Counted from the first letter of the stretch, positions 7,630 through 16,591 are shown. The stretch: DNA of 64,000 nt from Nocardioides pinisoli (GCF_024199985.1 NZ_JANARS010000013.1:1-64000), one strand, 5' to 3'. The notes: generated by a model from the letters alone, not told the origin. Numbers and translations are program-made.

Positions 7630-9030
7630 TCAGCGTCGCGTTCGGTCGTCCGCCGCTCGTGCAGGCTGACCGTCGGCCACGGCCGCGGCGAACGCCGCGT
7701 GGTCCTGCTCGGTGAGGTCCGCGTAGGTGGTCGCGAAGTCGGCGACCGCCTGGGGCAGGCGGTCGTCGTCCCCGAGGTAGGCGGCGATGGCGATGCGGTC
7801 GCCGGAGCGGGCGTGCGCCCGGGCGAGCGTCCAGGCGCAGAGCCGGGCGTAGAGCCGCAGGCCCTTGGGGGTCAGGCTCTCGACGTCGGGCGATCCCTTC
7901 CAGTCGTGCAGCTGTCGCACGTAGAAGTCGCGTGCCGTGCCGTCGAGGCCCGTGGTGCGGTGCCAGCCGAGGAACACGTCGCTCGCGGCCTGCATGATCC
8001 GCTGCCCGGCCACCACCCGCTCGCCCTGGTTGTCGTACGCCCCGGGGCCGAGGTGGCGCGACAGCACGGAGGCCTGGGCCTCCTTCACCTGCAGGAAGAG
8101 CGGGTCGTCGTCGTCGCGGCCGCGCAGGAGCACGACCCAGCAGCGGGTCCCGACACTGCCGACCCCGACCACCTTGCGCGCCATGTCCACGAAGTCGTAG
8201 GACCCGACGAGCTCGCGGAGGTCGGATCTCAGCGAGGCGACGTAGTCGCGGAGGATGTCGTGCACCCCGCTCTCGATCTCCTCGCGGGACGCGTCGCCGG
8301 CGAGGTGGGACACGGGCACCAGGAGGGGCGGGTCCGCGAGGATCCGTCGCTCGCCGTCGTGGACCTCGGTGAGCTTGTCGAGGCTGCGGAGGTGGTCACG
8401 GGTGCGTGCCTTGTCGACCGACCGGTCGAGCCGCTTGCGGAGCCGGGGATCGAGCTCGTCGCCGAGCTGCTGCCGGACGCCCTCGACGTCCATCCGGGCG
8501 TACCACACGGCCAGGTTGCCCATGCCTGCGAAGGACGTCATGGCGTCGCGGTAGCGGCGGGCCGCGGTGACGGCGAGCTTCCTGTTCTGCTTCTCGGTGA
8601 AGCCGTTGGCCCGACCCGCGACCACCAGGCTCGCCGCCAGCCGTTTGAGGTCCCACTCCCACGGCCCGCGAGCCGTCTCGTCGAAGTCGTTGAGGTCGAA
8701 GACCAGCGTCCGCTCGGGCGAGCCGAACGTGCCGAAGTTGGCCAGGTGGGCGTCTCCTGCGAGCTGGACGTCGAAGCCCGACCGTGGTGTGCCGGCGAGG
8801 TCGCCGGCCATCACGGCCGCGGAGCCCCGGAAGAAGGCGAACGGTGACTCCGCCATCCTGGCGTGACGGATGGGCACCAGCTCGGGCACGCGCGAGGAGT
8901 CCTGGTCCAGCAGGACCCGGACCGGGTCGGGGCGTCCGGCGGTGCCGAGGGCGCCGTGGCCCTCGGGTGGGACCTGCGAGCGGGCGTCGCGGCCGGCCCG
9001 CTCCCGCTCAGCCGGGCTCCGGCCGCCCAT
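7630..9030 (-). CDS. DUF2252 family protein
   Basis: A 466-residue soluble protein of the DUF2252 family, distantly related to the protein-kinase/aminoglycoside-phosphotransferase fold. Key motifs are FRGSAAVMA (about 68), GDAHLANFGTFG (about 91), FDLNDFDETARGPWEWDLKRLAASL (a catalytic-loop-like stretch near 112-135) and HRTTG near 365. The biochemical activity is unknown. It begins 3 bp after the stop of the DUF7144 membrane protein gene, so the two form an operon behind the promoter region at 9559-9655. Confidence 0.85.
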   Translation of the reverse strand: MGGRSPAERERAGRDARSQVPPEGHGALGTAGRPDPVRVLLDQDSSRVPELVPIRHARMAESPFAFFRGSAAVMAGDLAGTPRSGFDVQLAGDAHLANFGTFGSPERTLVFDLNDFDETARGPWEWDLKRLAASLVVAGRANGFTEKQNRKLAVTAARRYRDAMTSFAGMGNLAVWYARMDVEGVRQQLGDELDPRLRKRLDRSVDKARTRDHLRSLDKLTEVHDGERRILADPPLLVPVSHLAGDASREEIESGVHDILRDYVASLRSDLRELVGSYDFVDMARKVVGVGSVGTRCWVVLLRGRDDDDPLFLQVKEAQASVLSRHLGPGAYDNQGERVVAGQRIMQAASDVFLGWHRTTGLDGTARDFYVRQLHDWKGSPDVESLTPKGLRLYARLCAWTLARAHARSGDRIAIAAYLGDDDRLPQAVADFATTYADLTEQDHAAFAAAVADGQPARAADDRTRR

Positions 9031-9033
9031 CCG

Positions 9034-9558
9034 TCAGTAGCCTCGCTGCCTGGCCGCCTTCATCTCGCCCCCGTGGACCGTCAGCGCCCAGATGACGAGG
9101 ACGTCGAGCGCGATCATCATCGTGGACCAGAGCGGGTAGGCGGCGAGGAAGGCGAGGTTGACCAGCGCGCTGAACATGGCGATCACGACGCCGGTCACCC
9201 GGGCCCACATCTGGCCGTAGAGCACCGCGACGCCGGTAGCGGCGACCACGACGCCCAGGACCAGGTGCGTCCATCCCCAGGCGGTGAAGTCGAGCTCGAT
9301 CGTGAGGCCGTTCTTGCCGACGAGGAAGTACTCGTCGCGGAAGAGCGCGACCAGGCCCTGGATGGCGTGGAACGTGCCGAGCATGATCATCATCATGCTG
9401 CCGAAGACGATCCACCCCACCCACAGCGTGGGTTCCTCCTCGGCGCCGGACGCGTAGGGCGTGGCTGGTTCGTCCATCGTGCCGCTGGGCTGCGGGGTGG
9501 ACGGCGACGTCGGCCGTGAGTCCGGGTGCGACGTCGGGTGTGAGGTCGGCTGTGACAT
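9034..9558 (-). CDS. DUF7144-type membrane protein
   Basis: A 174-residue protein. Residues 1-40 are a polar Pro/Ser/Thr-rich tail (repeats of SHPTSHPDS). Four membrane segments follow, with family-typical stretches GTFHAIQGLVALFRDEYFL, GWTHLVLGVVVAATGVAVLY and LVNLAFLAAYPLWSTMMIAL. The DUF7144 family is common in actinobacteria and of unknown function. ATG 9558 has an excellent ribosome binding site (AGGAGG). It is the first gene of an operon with DUF2252 and diverges from the nonapeptide-repeat gene across the palindrome at 9639. Confidence 0.8.
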   Translation of the reverse strand: MSQPTSHPTSHPDSRPTSPSTPQPSGTMDEPATPYASGAEEEPTLWVGWIVFGSMMMIMLGTFHAIQGLVALFRDEYFLVGKNGLTIELDFTAWGWTHLVLGVVVAATGVAVLYGQMWARVTGVVIAMFSALVNLAFLAAYPLWSTMMIALDVLVIWALTVHGGEMKAARQRGY

Positions 9559-9638
9559 CTGGGTTCCTCCTGGAGACGTGCCACTGGACGTATCAGTGCT
9601 TGCACCCACCAATCTGCCCCCGATCGGCCGCGGCGACC

Positions 9639-9655
9639 TCATCCGATGAGGGTGA
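9639..9655. promoter_or_regulatory. TCACCC-N5-GGGTGA palindrome (site 1), divergent promoter
   Basis: Reads TCATCC-GATGA-GGGTGA. A -10-like hexamer begins exactly 23 nt after its end in both directions: TGCGAT at 9678 (plus) and CAGATT (minus). It therefore sits between two divergent promoters, for the DUF7144-DUF2252 operon and the nonapeptide-repeat/RDD operon. Confidence 0.6.
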
Positions 9656-9708
9656 TCCGCCACCCACCGTGAAGGTGTGCGATGGGCGGGACGACGGAGG
9701 GTGACGAC

Positions 9709-10546
9709 GTGACCAGACCTGGCCCGGACATCCGCCCGTCCGACGTCGCAGTCGCGGTGTCGGCGGGCCTCATCGACACGATCGCGACAGCCGGCGGCCG
9801 CGCACGGACGCTGCTCGGACCGCTGGCCCGTGCGGTGCTGCGACCACCGCTCCTCCCGGCGTCGCTGTGGCCGGAGACCCCCCCTCGCCGCGCTCACCCG
9901 GTCGGGTGAGGCGCGCCGCGAGGCGCTCGCCGCCGAGGTGGAGGCGCGTCTCGACGCAGTCGTGCCCGTGGTGGTCGACGAGGTCCTGCGCCGGACCGAC
10001 CTGACCGACCTCGTCCTCCGCCACGTCGACCTGGACCGCGTGGTCTCGACCGTCGACGTCGACGCCGTGGTGGAGCGTGTCGACCTGCCTGCGGTCGTGC
10101 AGCGGGTGGACGTCGACCAGGTCGTGGAGCGGGTCGACCTCGACGCCGTCGCCGCCCGCCTCGACCTCGACGCCGTCGCCGCCCGCCTCGACGTCGACGC
10201 CGTCGCCGCCCGCCTCGACGTCGACGCCGTGCTCGACCGGGTGGACCTCACCGCCGTCGTGCTGCACCGGGTGGACCTCCACGCCATCGTGCAGGCGGTC
10301 CTGGCCAGGCTCGACCTGGTCGCCCTGGCGGCGGAGGTGATCGACGGCGTCGACCTGCCGGAGATCATCCGTGAGTCGACCGGGTCCATGGCGTCGGACA
10401 CCGTCCGCGGCGTCCGCATGCAAGGCATCGCCGCCGACGAGGCGCTGAGCCGGGCTGTGGACAGGCTGCTGCTGCGACGTGGTGACCGGACCACGCAGGC
10501 TCCGGAGCACCAGCGCGAGCCCAAGCGCGCCGACTCCTCGAGGTGA
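9709..10546 (+). CDS. Nonapeptide-repeat protein, frameshifted in a C7 run
   Basis: The first 57 or so codons (GTG 9709, ribosome binding site GGAGG) read TRPGPDIRPSDVAVAVSAGL then IDTIATAGGRARTLL, and end in the wrong frame. The rest continues in another frame from about 9880 (LAALTRSGEARREALAAEVE). Dropping one C from the seven-C run at 9878-9884 joins them into one protein of about 278 residues. Its centre is at least seven tandem nonapeptides of consensus [VL]D[VL]DAVxxR, probably an amphipathic helical array. The function is unknown. It precedes an RDD membrane protein by 3 bp. This is either a sequencing error, a pseudogene or phase variation. Confidence 0.6.
10133..10240 (+). repeat. 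Four 27-bp tandem repeats encoding nonapeptides
   Basis: Four direct copies of 27 bp encode VDLDAVAAR, LDLDAVAAR, LDVDAVAAR and LDVDAVLDR. More diverged copies lie on both sides (10048-10132 and 10241-10290). The near-identity at DNA level implies recent expansion. Confidence 0.8.
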
Positions 10547-10549
10547 GCG

Positions 10550-11047
10550 GTGCGTGAGAGGGAGGTGTCCCCGCTCCCGCGGGAGGCACGTCCCTACCAG
10601 CGCCGGCGCGCCGGACTGGTCACCCGCATGGTCGCCGCGGGGATCGACGGGCTCGTCGTCGGGCTCGTGCTGCTGGGGTGCTACGGCGCCCTCGTGGTGC
10701 TCCTCCTGCTGATCGACCCGCGCAACTTCAGCTTCCCCGACTTCGGCCTGCTCTTCAGCATCGCCTCGGCGTTCGTCGTGCTGGTCGTCTACCAGACCCT
10801 GGGCTGGTGGCTCGTGGGGCGTACCTACGGCGGAGTGGTCATGGGGCTCCGGGTCGTCGACCACCGGGGCCGGCGGCCCCGGCTTCCAGGCGCCTTCGTC
10901 CGCGCCCTGCTGAGCGCCGCCTTCCCCATCGGCATCCTCTGGGTGGTGGTGAGCCGCCAGAACCGCTCGGTGGCCGACGCCCTCCTGCGAACCTCGGTCG
11001 TCTACGACTGGCAGCCGGAGGACCGTCCCCACCACGCGCCGCGCTGA
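10550..11047 (+). CDS. RDD family membrane protein
   Basis: A 165-residue protein with an RDD domain: a first helix around residues 24-48 (RMVAAGIDGLVVGLVLLGCY), a second around 60-85 and a third near 120. The Arg and Asp residues (R25, D32) match the family signature, as do GRTYGGVVMGLRVVD and SVADALLRTSVVYD. RDD proteins are of largely unknown function; some act in Na+/H+ exchange or solute transport. GTG 10550 lies 3 bp after the nonapeptide-repeat gene, so they are one operon. Confidence 0.8.
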   Translation: MREREVSPLPREARPYQRRRAGLVTRMVAAGIDGLVVGLVLLGCYGALVVLLLLIDPRNFSFPDFGLLFSIASAFVVLVVYQTLGWWLVGRTYGGVVMGLRVVDHRGRRPRLPGAFVRALLSAAFPIGILWVVVSRQNRSVADALLRTSVVYDWQPEDRPHHAPR

Positions 11048-11941
11048 GGCCCGCGGACGTCCGGTCTCGAGCTCAGCCCCCCGGGGTGGAGCAGCAGGCC
11101 GACCACCAGTGGGGAGAGCAGGTAGGTCAGCAGGACGTAGGGCCACAGGTATCCCCGCTCGACGTGCCAGCCCACGAGGATCTCCGCCACCGGCCGGCGA
11201 AGGAGGCTCCCGCCCCATTCGAAGTGCAGGACCTGGGACGTCCAGAAGGCGCTCGCCAGCAGGAGGTCCGCGTTGGTGGCGGGGCCGGAGACGCGCCGAT
11301 GGCCCCGGCCCTGCGACCGATCGCCTCGGCAGGCCGGGAGGCGCAGGCGCAGCTGCGGTGTGCCCGACAGACTCGCCGAGGTCGAGGGCGCACCCACCTG
11401 TTCGAGGAGCCCGGCGGCTCGACCAGGCGGCGGCACTGGCGCGGGACTGGTTCGTCGACCGGCTCGTCGACCGGCTCGGCGCCAGCCCGCGGCCGCGCTC
11501 GGACGAGCCCGCGGAGTCCCGCTGACAGAGCCACGGGTAGTCGGGCCCAGCGAGCTGCGCTCCCTGGTGGGCCCCAGTCGCGCTCGACGCCCGACCCAGG
11601 TGAAGTCGTGCTCCACGACCGGGCGACGGCTCAGCTCTGCCCGGCCACGCGTCGGACTCGTGAGCTTCCGTATGAGGTCGCTGACCAAGACAGGACATCG
11701 CGCGGCGGGCGGGCAGTCGAGCCGAGCAGGGCAGAGCAAGTGCTCGGAGTCCCCGCGCAGCACTGCGGAATGCCGGTGGTCCTTGTCCGTGGGACGGGTC
11801 GTCCCCGACGAACTTCGTGCTGGCGAACGCTCGAGCTGTCCCTGTCCCAGCGCGCTTGATCCGATGGAACGACAAGTTCCAAGGCTGCTTGAACGTGCCT
11901 GTGGCCCCGCTACCTGGTGGGTGGCGGGGTGTGGGGCGGGG
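11048..11941. other. Gene-poor region with decayed fragments
   Basis: About 890 bp hold no intact gene. On the minus strand at about 11080-11290 one frame reads FWTSQVLHFEWGGSLLRRPV then LWPYVLLTYLLSPLVVGLLL, which looks like two or three membrane helices of a truncated protein, with no start codon or ribosome binding site. On the plus strand near 11430-11525 a short tail (ALARDWFVDRLVDRLGASP) ends at a stop. I see nothing in 11530-11900. Confidence 0.35.
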
Positions 11942-13393
11942 TCATCGTCGGCGGGGTCGGGGGATGCCGGGCGGATCCGGCGGGTCGACCGACCTCGTGA
12001 GCGGTGGGTCGATCGAGCTCGTGCCGGTGTGGTCGCGGCGGTAGCGGTGGCCGTGCGGCGAAGTCCACTCATAGGTCCCGGGCGCGACCATCCGGTAGCG
12101 CCAGGCGGAGTGTGTCTTGAGCCGGTGGTGGGTGCGGCACAAGGCGGCGAGGTTGTCGGTCTGCGTCGGCCCGGGTTGGGGCCGGCCTTCTGCTTGGGCG
12201 TCGGGGTCGTGGGGGATGACGTGGTCGATGTCGGCTCGGCGTGCGGGTCTGGTGCACCAGGGGAACACGCAGGTGCGGTCGCGGAGGATGACCTGCTCGC
12301 GCAGCTTGTCGGGGATGTCGTAGCCGGGCGCCCGCAGGTGGGTGTTGAGGTCGATGACGGGCTTGATGGTGACCTTGGTGCGCGAGTCGGCACACCACGA
12401 CTTGATCTGGTCGAGCAGCACGAGGCGCTGCCCTTCCTCGAGCCGGCCGGTGGGCCCGAACACGGTCGACAGTCCGTCGAGGGTGGCGTTGAAGTGGGCG
12501 TGCAGCACGACCTCCCGCGCGACCGGCAGTCCGTCGTCGGGGGTGCTGCCCGCCGTCGTAGTGCCCGAGCCCGTGGTGTGCAGGTCGAGGGCGGTCTGGG
12601 TGCGGGCCAGGTCGCCGAGGGCCTTGGCCCGGCGCACGTTCAGCGACTCGGTCGAGCCGAGCGCCTTCAAGGTGGCGGCGCCGTGGGCCAGGGCGCGGTC
12701 GACGTCGAGGGCGTCGGCGATGTCGAGCTCGGCCTCCATCCGCATCGTCCCGGCGTAGTGCACGTCCTGGGTGTCGATGCTCGCGTGGCGGGGGTCGACG
12801 TGGAGCCAGCCGTCCTCCGGGTCCGCCGTCGGGTCAGGGACGGCGAGGTCGTACCGCTTGGTCGCCTCGGCGACGAGCCGGTCGAGCTGGGCGGGGCCGA
12901 CCTTCCCGGCCACGGCGGCGACCTGGGCGTCGACGAACCCGACCGCCTCCCGCGTCAGCGACGGCGTGGAGTGGATGGTGGTCTCGGCCACCGCGCGGGC
13001 CCGCCAGGCCGGCACGGCGCCGGCGTGGACCTGGGCCCACAGGCGGGGGAGGCGGTGGCGCAGCTCGAGGGCGTGGCCGATGAGCTTCTTCGCCGCGGTG
13101 GTAGAGATCTTGAGGACGCTGCCGAGCTCGGCGACGCAGAACTCCGCCACCAGCGGGCATCCCTCGCCGGCAATGGGTTCCTCGTGCTCCCGACCGCCGG
13201 CAGCCATCGAGAACACGGCCGCGTCGTGGATCGACTCCGGCGGATGCAGGTCAGCCCAACGGGCGGCCACCTCGAGAAGACGCGCAGCGGCAGCGTTCTC
13301 GACGCGGCGGGCATCCTGGGCCGCTGACAGCAGGTCACGGGCGGTGAGGTCCTCTACCTCACCTGCTCCGGGCCCTGCCAGCGTTTCGATCAT
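11942..13393 (-). CDS. DUF222 and HNH endonuclease protein (copy 1)
   Basis: A 483-residue protein of the 13E12-repeat type: an N-terminal DUF222 domain (about 10-340) and a C-terminal HNH nuclease domain (CVFPWCTRPARRADIDHVIP ... NLAALCRTHHRLKTHS, about 390-450). The family is multicopy in actinobacteria and its role is unclear; it is often treated as a mobile or selfish element. It is about 85-90% identical by eye to the copy at 47907 over most of its length but lacks that copy's Thr/Asp repeat. ATG 13393 lies inside an SOS-like palindrome. Palindromic repeats lie just upstream. Confidence 0.88.
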   Translation of the reverse strand: MIETLAGPGAGEVEDLTARDLLSAAQDARRVENAAAARLLEVAARWADLHPPESIHDAAVFSMAAGGREHEEPIAGEGCPLVAEFCVAELGSVLKISTTAAKKLIGHALELRHRLPRLWAQVHAGAVPAWRARAVAETTIHSTPSLTREAVGFVDAQVAAVAGKVGPAQLDRLVAEATKRYDLAVPDPTADPEDGWLHVDPRHASIDTQDVHYAGTMRMEAELDIADALDVDRALAHGAATLKALGSTESLNVRRAKALGDLARTQTALDLHTTGSGTTTAGSTPDDGLPVAREVVLHAHFNATLDGLSTVFGPTGRLEEGQRLVLLDQIKSWCADSRTKVTIKPVIDLNTHLRAPGYDIPDKLREQVILRDRTCVFPWCTRPARRADIDHVIPHDPDAQAEGRPQPGPTQTDNLAALCRTHHRLKTHSAWRYRMVAPGTYEWTSPHGHRYRRDHTGTSSIDPPLTRSVDPPDPPGIPRPRRR

Positions 13394-13401
13394 GTGTTCG
13401 A
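13386..13401 (-). promoter_or_regulatory. SOS-like palindrome over the start codon of DUF222-HNH copy 1
   Basis: The minus strand reads TCGAACACATGATCGA, differing from the actinobacterial SOS box (TCGAAC-N4-GTTCGA) by one base. It overlaps the start codon and directly follows the -10-like TAGGAT. LexA sites are known upstream of M. tuberculosis 13E12-family genes, so LexA repression is plausible. The same 16 bp recur at 47899. Confidence 0.55.
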
Positions 13402-13476
13402 TCCTACGCTCGACCACCGACAGTGGCCGTGGACAGCGGACACGGCTGTGCACGGTTGCTCAGCGGCCTCTGGACT

Positions 13477-13722
13477 GGTTTGGTGACGGGACTTCGTCCC
13501 TCCTCGACCAGCGACGTACGAGAAATCTCGGATAGCCCCCTCGTTCCTCGCGGGCTACTCGACCAGCGAGCGTCGCGGCTCTCGTGACTGGACCTTGTCC
13601 CTCCTCCACCAGCGAGGGCGGCGGAGCCCGAGGGGTCTCGATAGACAGCTTGTCCCTCGCGGGCTACTCGACCAGCGAGAGTCGCGGGTCTCGTGGTGGG
13701 ACTTCGTCCCTGCTCGATCAGC
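13477..13722. repeat. Cluster of five palindromic intergenic repeats
   Basis: Five imperfect units of about 36-46 bp lie at 13477-13515, 13527-13570, 13578-13615, 13634-13679 and 13687-13722. Each ends in (C/G)ACCAGCGA or a close variant. Two forms alternate: one with CGTTCCTCGCGGGCTACTCG and one with GGGACTTCGTCCC hairpins. The same units, in opposite orientation, precede the second DUF222-HNH gene. The stretch between that gene and 13885 otherwise holds nothing. Confidence 0.75.
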
Positions 13723-13884
13723 GGGAGCGCAGACCCGCCGGTACGCGCGCTGGTCGGCGCGTACTGCGGGGGCGCACCCGGGGGTGCCCAGGACCTTCGC
13801 CACTGGTCGCCCGGACCCGCCTCGTCCACGGTGGGTTGCCGAAGCCACCACGTCGAGGACGTCGAGGACGTCGAGGAGGTCACC

Positions 13885-14445
13885 GTGTCGACGATTCCGG
13901 TCCCGCGTCGCGTGGCTGCCCGCGAGGTGGGTCGGTGCGTGGTGTCCTCGCTCGTCATGCTGGGGCGACGGGAGGTCTGCCAGCCCCGGGTGCACGTGGG
14001 CCGGCGGATCCACTTCGCGGACGGCACCTCGGCCCGCGTCTACCGGGAGACGGCCGCGTTCCGCACGCCCCACGACCCCTGCGTCCTGATCGTGTCCTTC
14101 CGGCTGCGAGGCGTGTCCTCGCCCGGCGCGCACGCGTTGTTCCGCGCGGAGAGCGTCCTCAACACTCCGTTGTTCATCGGCTTCCCCGGCTTCGTCTCCA
14201 AGCTCTGGCTGGCGGACGACGACCACGGCACCTATCGCGGGCTCTACGAGTGGGACGGCGCCCGGGCAGCGGAGCACTACTCCCGGTGCCTGTGGCGGGT
14301 CCTCGAGCTGGTGTCGGTGGTGGGCTCGATGGACTACCGGGTGATCCCCGGCCGCCGCCGCGACGAGGTGCTCGACGACCCGACGCTGCTGCAGGGCTAC
14401 GCCCCCACCGAGGTCGACGCCTGGTGGCGGGTGCTGGCGGCGTGA
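13885..14445 (+). CDS. Hypothetical protein next to monooxygenase remnant
   Basis: A 186-residue soluble protein with ribosome binding site AGGAGG and GTG start. It has a likely alpha/beta fold with aromatic-rich segments (LFIGFPGFVSKLWLADD, YRGLYEWDGARAAEHYSRCL). The latter resembles ferredoxin-like monooxygenase or YdhR-type folds, but I cannot assign it. Its stop codon overlaps the GTG start of a decayed FAD-dependent monooxygenase gene, so the pair once formed an operon. Confidence 0.65.
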   Translation: MSTIPVPRRVAAREVGRCVVSSLVMLGRREVCQPRVHVGRRIHFADGTSARVYRETAAFRTPHDPCVLIVSFRLRGVSSPGAHALFRAESVLNTPLFIGFPGFVSKLWLADDDHGTYRGLYEWDGARAAEHYSRCLWRVLELVSVVGSMDYRVIPGRRRDEVLDDPTLLQGYAPTEVDAWWRVLAA

Positions 14446-14655
14446 GCGACGTCCTCGTCGTCGGCGCCGGCCGACCGGGCCGGCGACGGCCGTGCAGGCC
14501 CACCTGCACGGCGCCGTCGTACGCGTCGTCGAGCGGCGACCGACGCGGCGCGCGCGTCGAGAGCCAAGGTGGTGCACCCGCGCACCCTCGAAGTTCTGAG
14601 GCCGCTCGGCGTCACCGACGCGCTGCTCGATCGGGCCGACCCCGACCCCGGGCCT
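14442..14655 (+). pseudogene. Remnant of an FAD-dependent monooxygenase
   Basis: It starts with GTG overlapping the previous stop and reads SDVLVVGAGRPG, the beginning of a Rossmann dinucleotide-binding motif. The expected continuation is spread over other frames: a QAHLHGAVVRVVERRP-like piece, then VVHPRTLEVLRPLGVTDALL at about 14569-14628. VxHprTLE.lr.lGv is typical of PHBH-type monooxygenases. At least two frameshifts and a large C-terminal deletion are needed to explain it. Confidence 0.55.
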
Positions 14656-15005
14656 TCCAGGGCGCGTGGCCCTACCTGGAGCCGATCGCCGCGGCCAACG
14701 GTGTCCGCGACTCGCGGCACGACCGGGTGGTCGAGGCCTACGGGGTCGGCAAGACCTCCTGGACGGCGTGGGGGTCCGCCTGCTCGGCGCCTCGCTCGCG
14801 GACGCGTCCGGCGACGCGCCGGACGGACGTGGGAGCACCTGGTCGCCCCGTGCCCTTGGGGGCGCTGCCGCACCACTCCTTCCACGTGCTCGACGTCCAC
14901 CCCTGGCTCGGCCTCCTCCGCGGCCTCGGCGACGCCACGGAGGAGGAGGTGCTCGCCGCGGTCGACGCGACACGGCTCCCGGCGCCGGCCCGCCTGCTCT
15001 CGTAG
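14656..15005 (+). pseudogene. Frameshifted DUF6390-like remnant
   Basis: One frame reads GAWPYLEPIAAANGVRDSR and RVVEAYGVGK, and the same frame later ends FHVLDVHPWLGLLRGLGDAT. The segment between reads correctly only in other frames (LLDGVGVRLLGASLADA, then RAGRTWEHLV). These blocks resemble DUF6390 proteins. Two or more frameshifts break it, and it abuts the monooxygenase fragment, pointing to a deletion that fused two genes. Confidence 0.4.
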
Positions 15006-15025
15006 GGCTCCCCTAGGGTGTCCGC

Positions 15026-16591
15026 GTGCCCCCTCGTCCCGACCGGTCCGACGGCGTCCGGTCAGGTGGGGCGTCGCGGCTGCGGGCGGTCGATCCGCTG
15101 GTGCCCGTCGTGGCGGTCGTGTCGGTCGTCGTCTACGTGCTGCACGGCTTCCAGGGCGCGCTGACGCGCGACCTCGGCATCTACAGCTACGCCGGTCAGC
15201 AGGTGGCCGAGGGGGTGCCGCCCTACCTCGGCGTCCTCAACCGCGCCGGCCCCCTGGCCCACGTGCTGCCGGGGGTGGGTGCCCTGGTGGCGCGCGTCGG
15301 CGGCCTCGACGACGTGGTGACGATGCGCGTGCTCTTCATGCTCATGGCCACGGCGGCCGTCTGCGTCGCCTACCTGCTCGGACGCGACCTCTTCCGCTCC
15401 CGCGCGGCCGGCCTGGTGGCCGCGGGCGCGATGCTCGCCTTCCACGGCTTCATCCAGTACGCCTCCAACGGGCCGCGCGAGAAGACCCCGATGACGCTGT
15501 TCGTGCTCGGCGCGCTCTGGGCGGTGACGCACCGGCGCTGGTTCACCGCGGGGGTGCTGACCAGCCTCGCGACGCTGTGCCTGCAGACGGCGTTCTTCAG
15601 CACCTTCACCGCCGTGGTGGTCGGTGCGCTGCTCCTCGCCCAGGGCGGACGCGTCCGCGCGCTGGTGCGGGTCGCGCTCGGCGGGTTGGTGCCGGTGGCC
15701 GTGCTCGGCACCTGGTTCGCCCTCGCCGGGTCGCTGAGCGCGACGTGGGACGCCTTCTACGTCATCAACCGCCGCTACACCGTTCCCAACCCGCTCGACG
15801 CCGAGCGCGAGCTGGTGTGGGAGGACCTGCAGGCCGCCTACGGCGTGAGCGTCTGGCTGCTCCTCGGCGGGACCGTCCTGCTGGTGCTGGTCTCGCTGGC
15901 CGCTGTGTCGCGCCGGGCCCGCGCCGCGGAGCCCGGCCTGGCGGTGCTGCCGGCCATGACCGCCGGCCTCGCGGCCGGGCTGGCCTGGATCCTGCAGGAG
16001 TACGACGCCTGGGCCGACCTGTTCCCGGTGCTGCCGTTCGCCGCCGTGGGGCTCGGGGCCGCGTTCGCTGTCGCGGCGCACGGGCTCGCTCCCACCCCTC
16101 GCCGCGTGGCCGGGGCCGTGCTCGCGGGAGCCGCGGTCGTGATCGCCCTGACGTACTCGGTCTCGACCCGCGACGACACGCTGGAGGACCAGCGCGAGGC
16201 CACCGATGCGGTGCTCGCGACGCTACCGCCGGGCGCCACCATCACCTCGATCGAGGCGCCCCAGCCCCTGGTGCTCACCGAGCGCACCAACCCGACGCGC
16301 TACCAGATGTTCCGCAGCGGGCTGCAGGACTACATGGAGGACACCTGGCCCGGTGGGCTGGACGGCTTCAAGCGCGACCTCGTCGCGGACGGGCCCGACC
16401 TCGTCGCGGTGGGGGAGACCGTCTCGCAGCGCTGGCGGGCCTCGATCCAGCCCGACTACGTCTACGTCGGCAGCGCGCCGATGTGGGAGTGGTACGCCCG
16501 CGCCTCGCTCGGTGAGGACACGATCGCCGAGCTGCGTGCTGCGGCCGGCTACGACGCCGACGACCCGCACGCCGAGCCTCTGGTCCCGTGA
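15026..16591 (+). CDS. Polytopic membrane glycosyltransferase-like protein
   Basis: A 521-residue protein with about nine to eleven membrane helices and a soluble C-terminal domain (about 385-521). After the first helix comes a loop with acidic DLGIYSYAGQQVAEGVPPYL, the arrangement seen in GT-C/ArnT-PMT-type (GT39-like) enzymes that use polyprenyl-phosphate sugars. The acceptor is unknown. A TAGGGT -10 element ends 5 bp before the GTG, so the transcript is probably leaderless. The stop overlaps the flippase start by 4 bp, indicating translational coupling. Confidence 0.7.
   Translation: MPPRPDRSDGVRSGGASRLRAVDPLVPVVAVVSVVVYVLHGFQGALTRDLGIYSYAGQQVAEGVPPYLGVLNRAGPLAHVLPGVGALVARVGGLDDVVTMRVLFMLMATAAVCVAYLLGRDLFRSRAAGLVAAGAMLAFHGFIQYASNGPREKTPMTLFVLGALWAVTHRRWFTAGVLTSLATLCLQTAFFSTFTAVVVGALLLAQGGRVRALVRVALGGLVPVAVLGTWFALAGSLSATWDAFYVINRRYTVPNPLDAERELVWEDLQAAYGVSVWLLLGGTVLLVLVSLAAVSRRARAAEPGLAVLPAMTAGLAAGLAWILQEYDAWADLFPVLPFAAVGLGAAFAVAAHGLAPTPRRVAGAVLAGAAVVIALTYSVSTRDDTLEDQREATDAVLATLPPGATITSIEAPQPLVLTERTNPTRYQMFRSGLQDYMEDTWPGGLDGFKRDLVADGPDLVAVGETVSQRWRASIQPDYVYVGSAPMWEWYARASLGEDTIAELRAAAGYDADDPHAEPLVP

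Noticed and set aside
9894-9909. A further TCACCC/GGGTGA palindrome
   Set aside because: The spacer is 4 instead of 5 bp and it lies inside the coding region of the nonapeptide-repeat gene.
10133-10240. 27-bp repeats as a CRISPR or non-coding satellite
   Set aside because: The repeats keep an open frame and encode a regular nonapeptide, with no spacers.
13477-13722. Repeat cluster as a CRISPR array
   Set aside because: Units are themselves palindromic and differ from one another, spacing is irregular and no cas gene is near. The same holds for 47570-47820.
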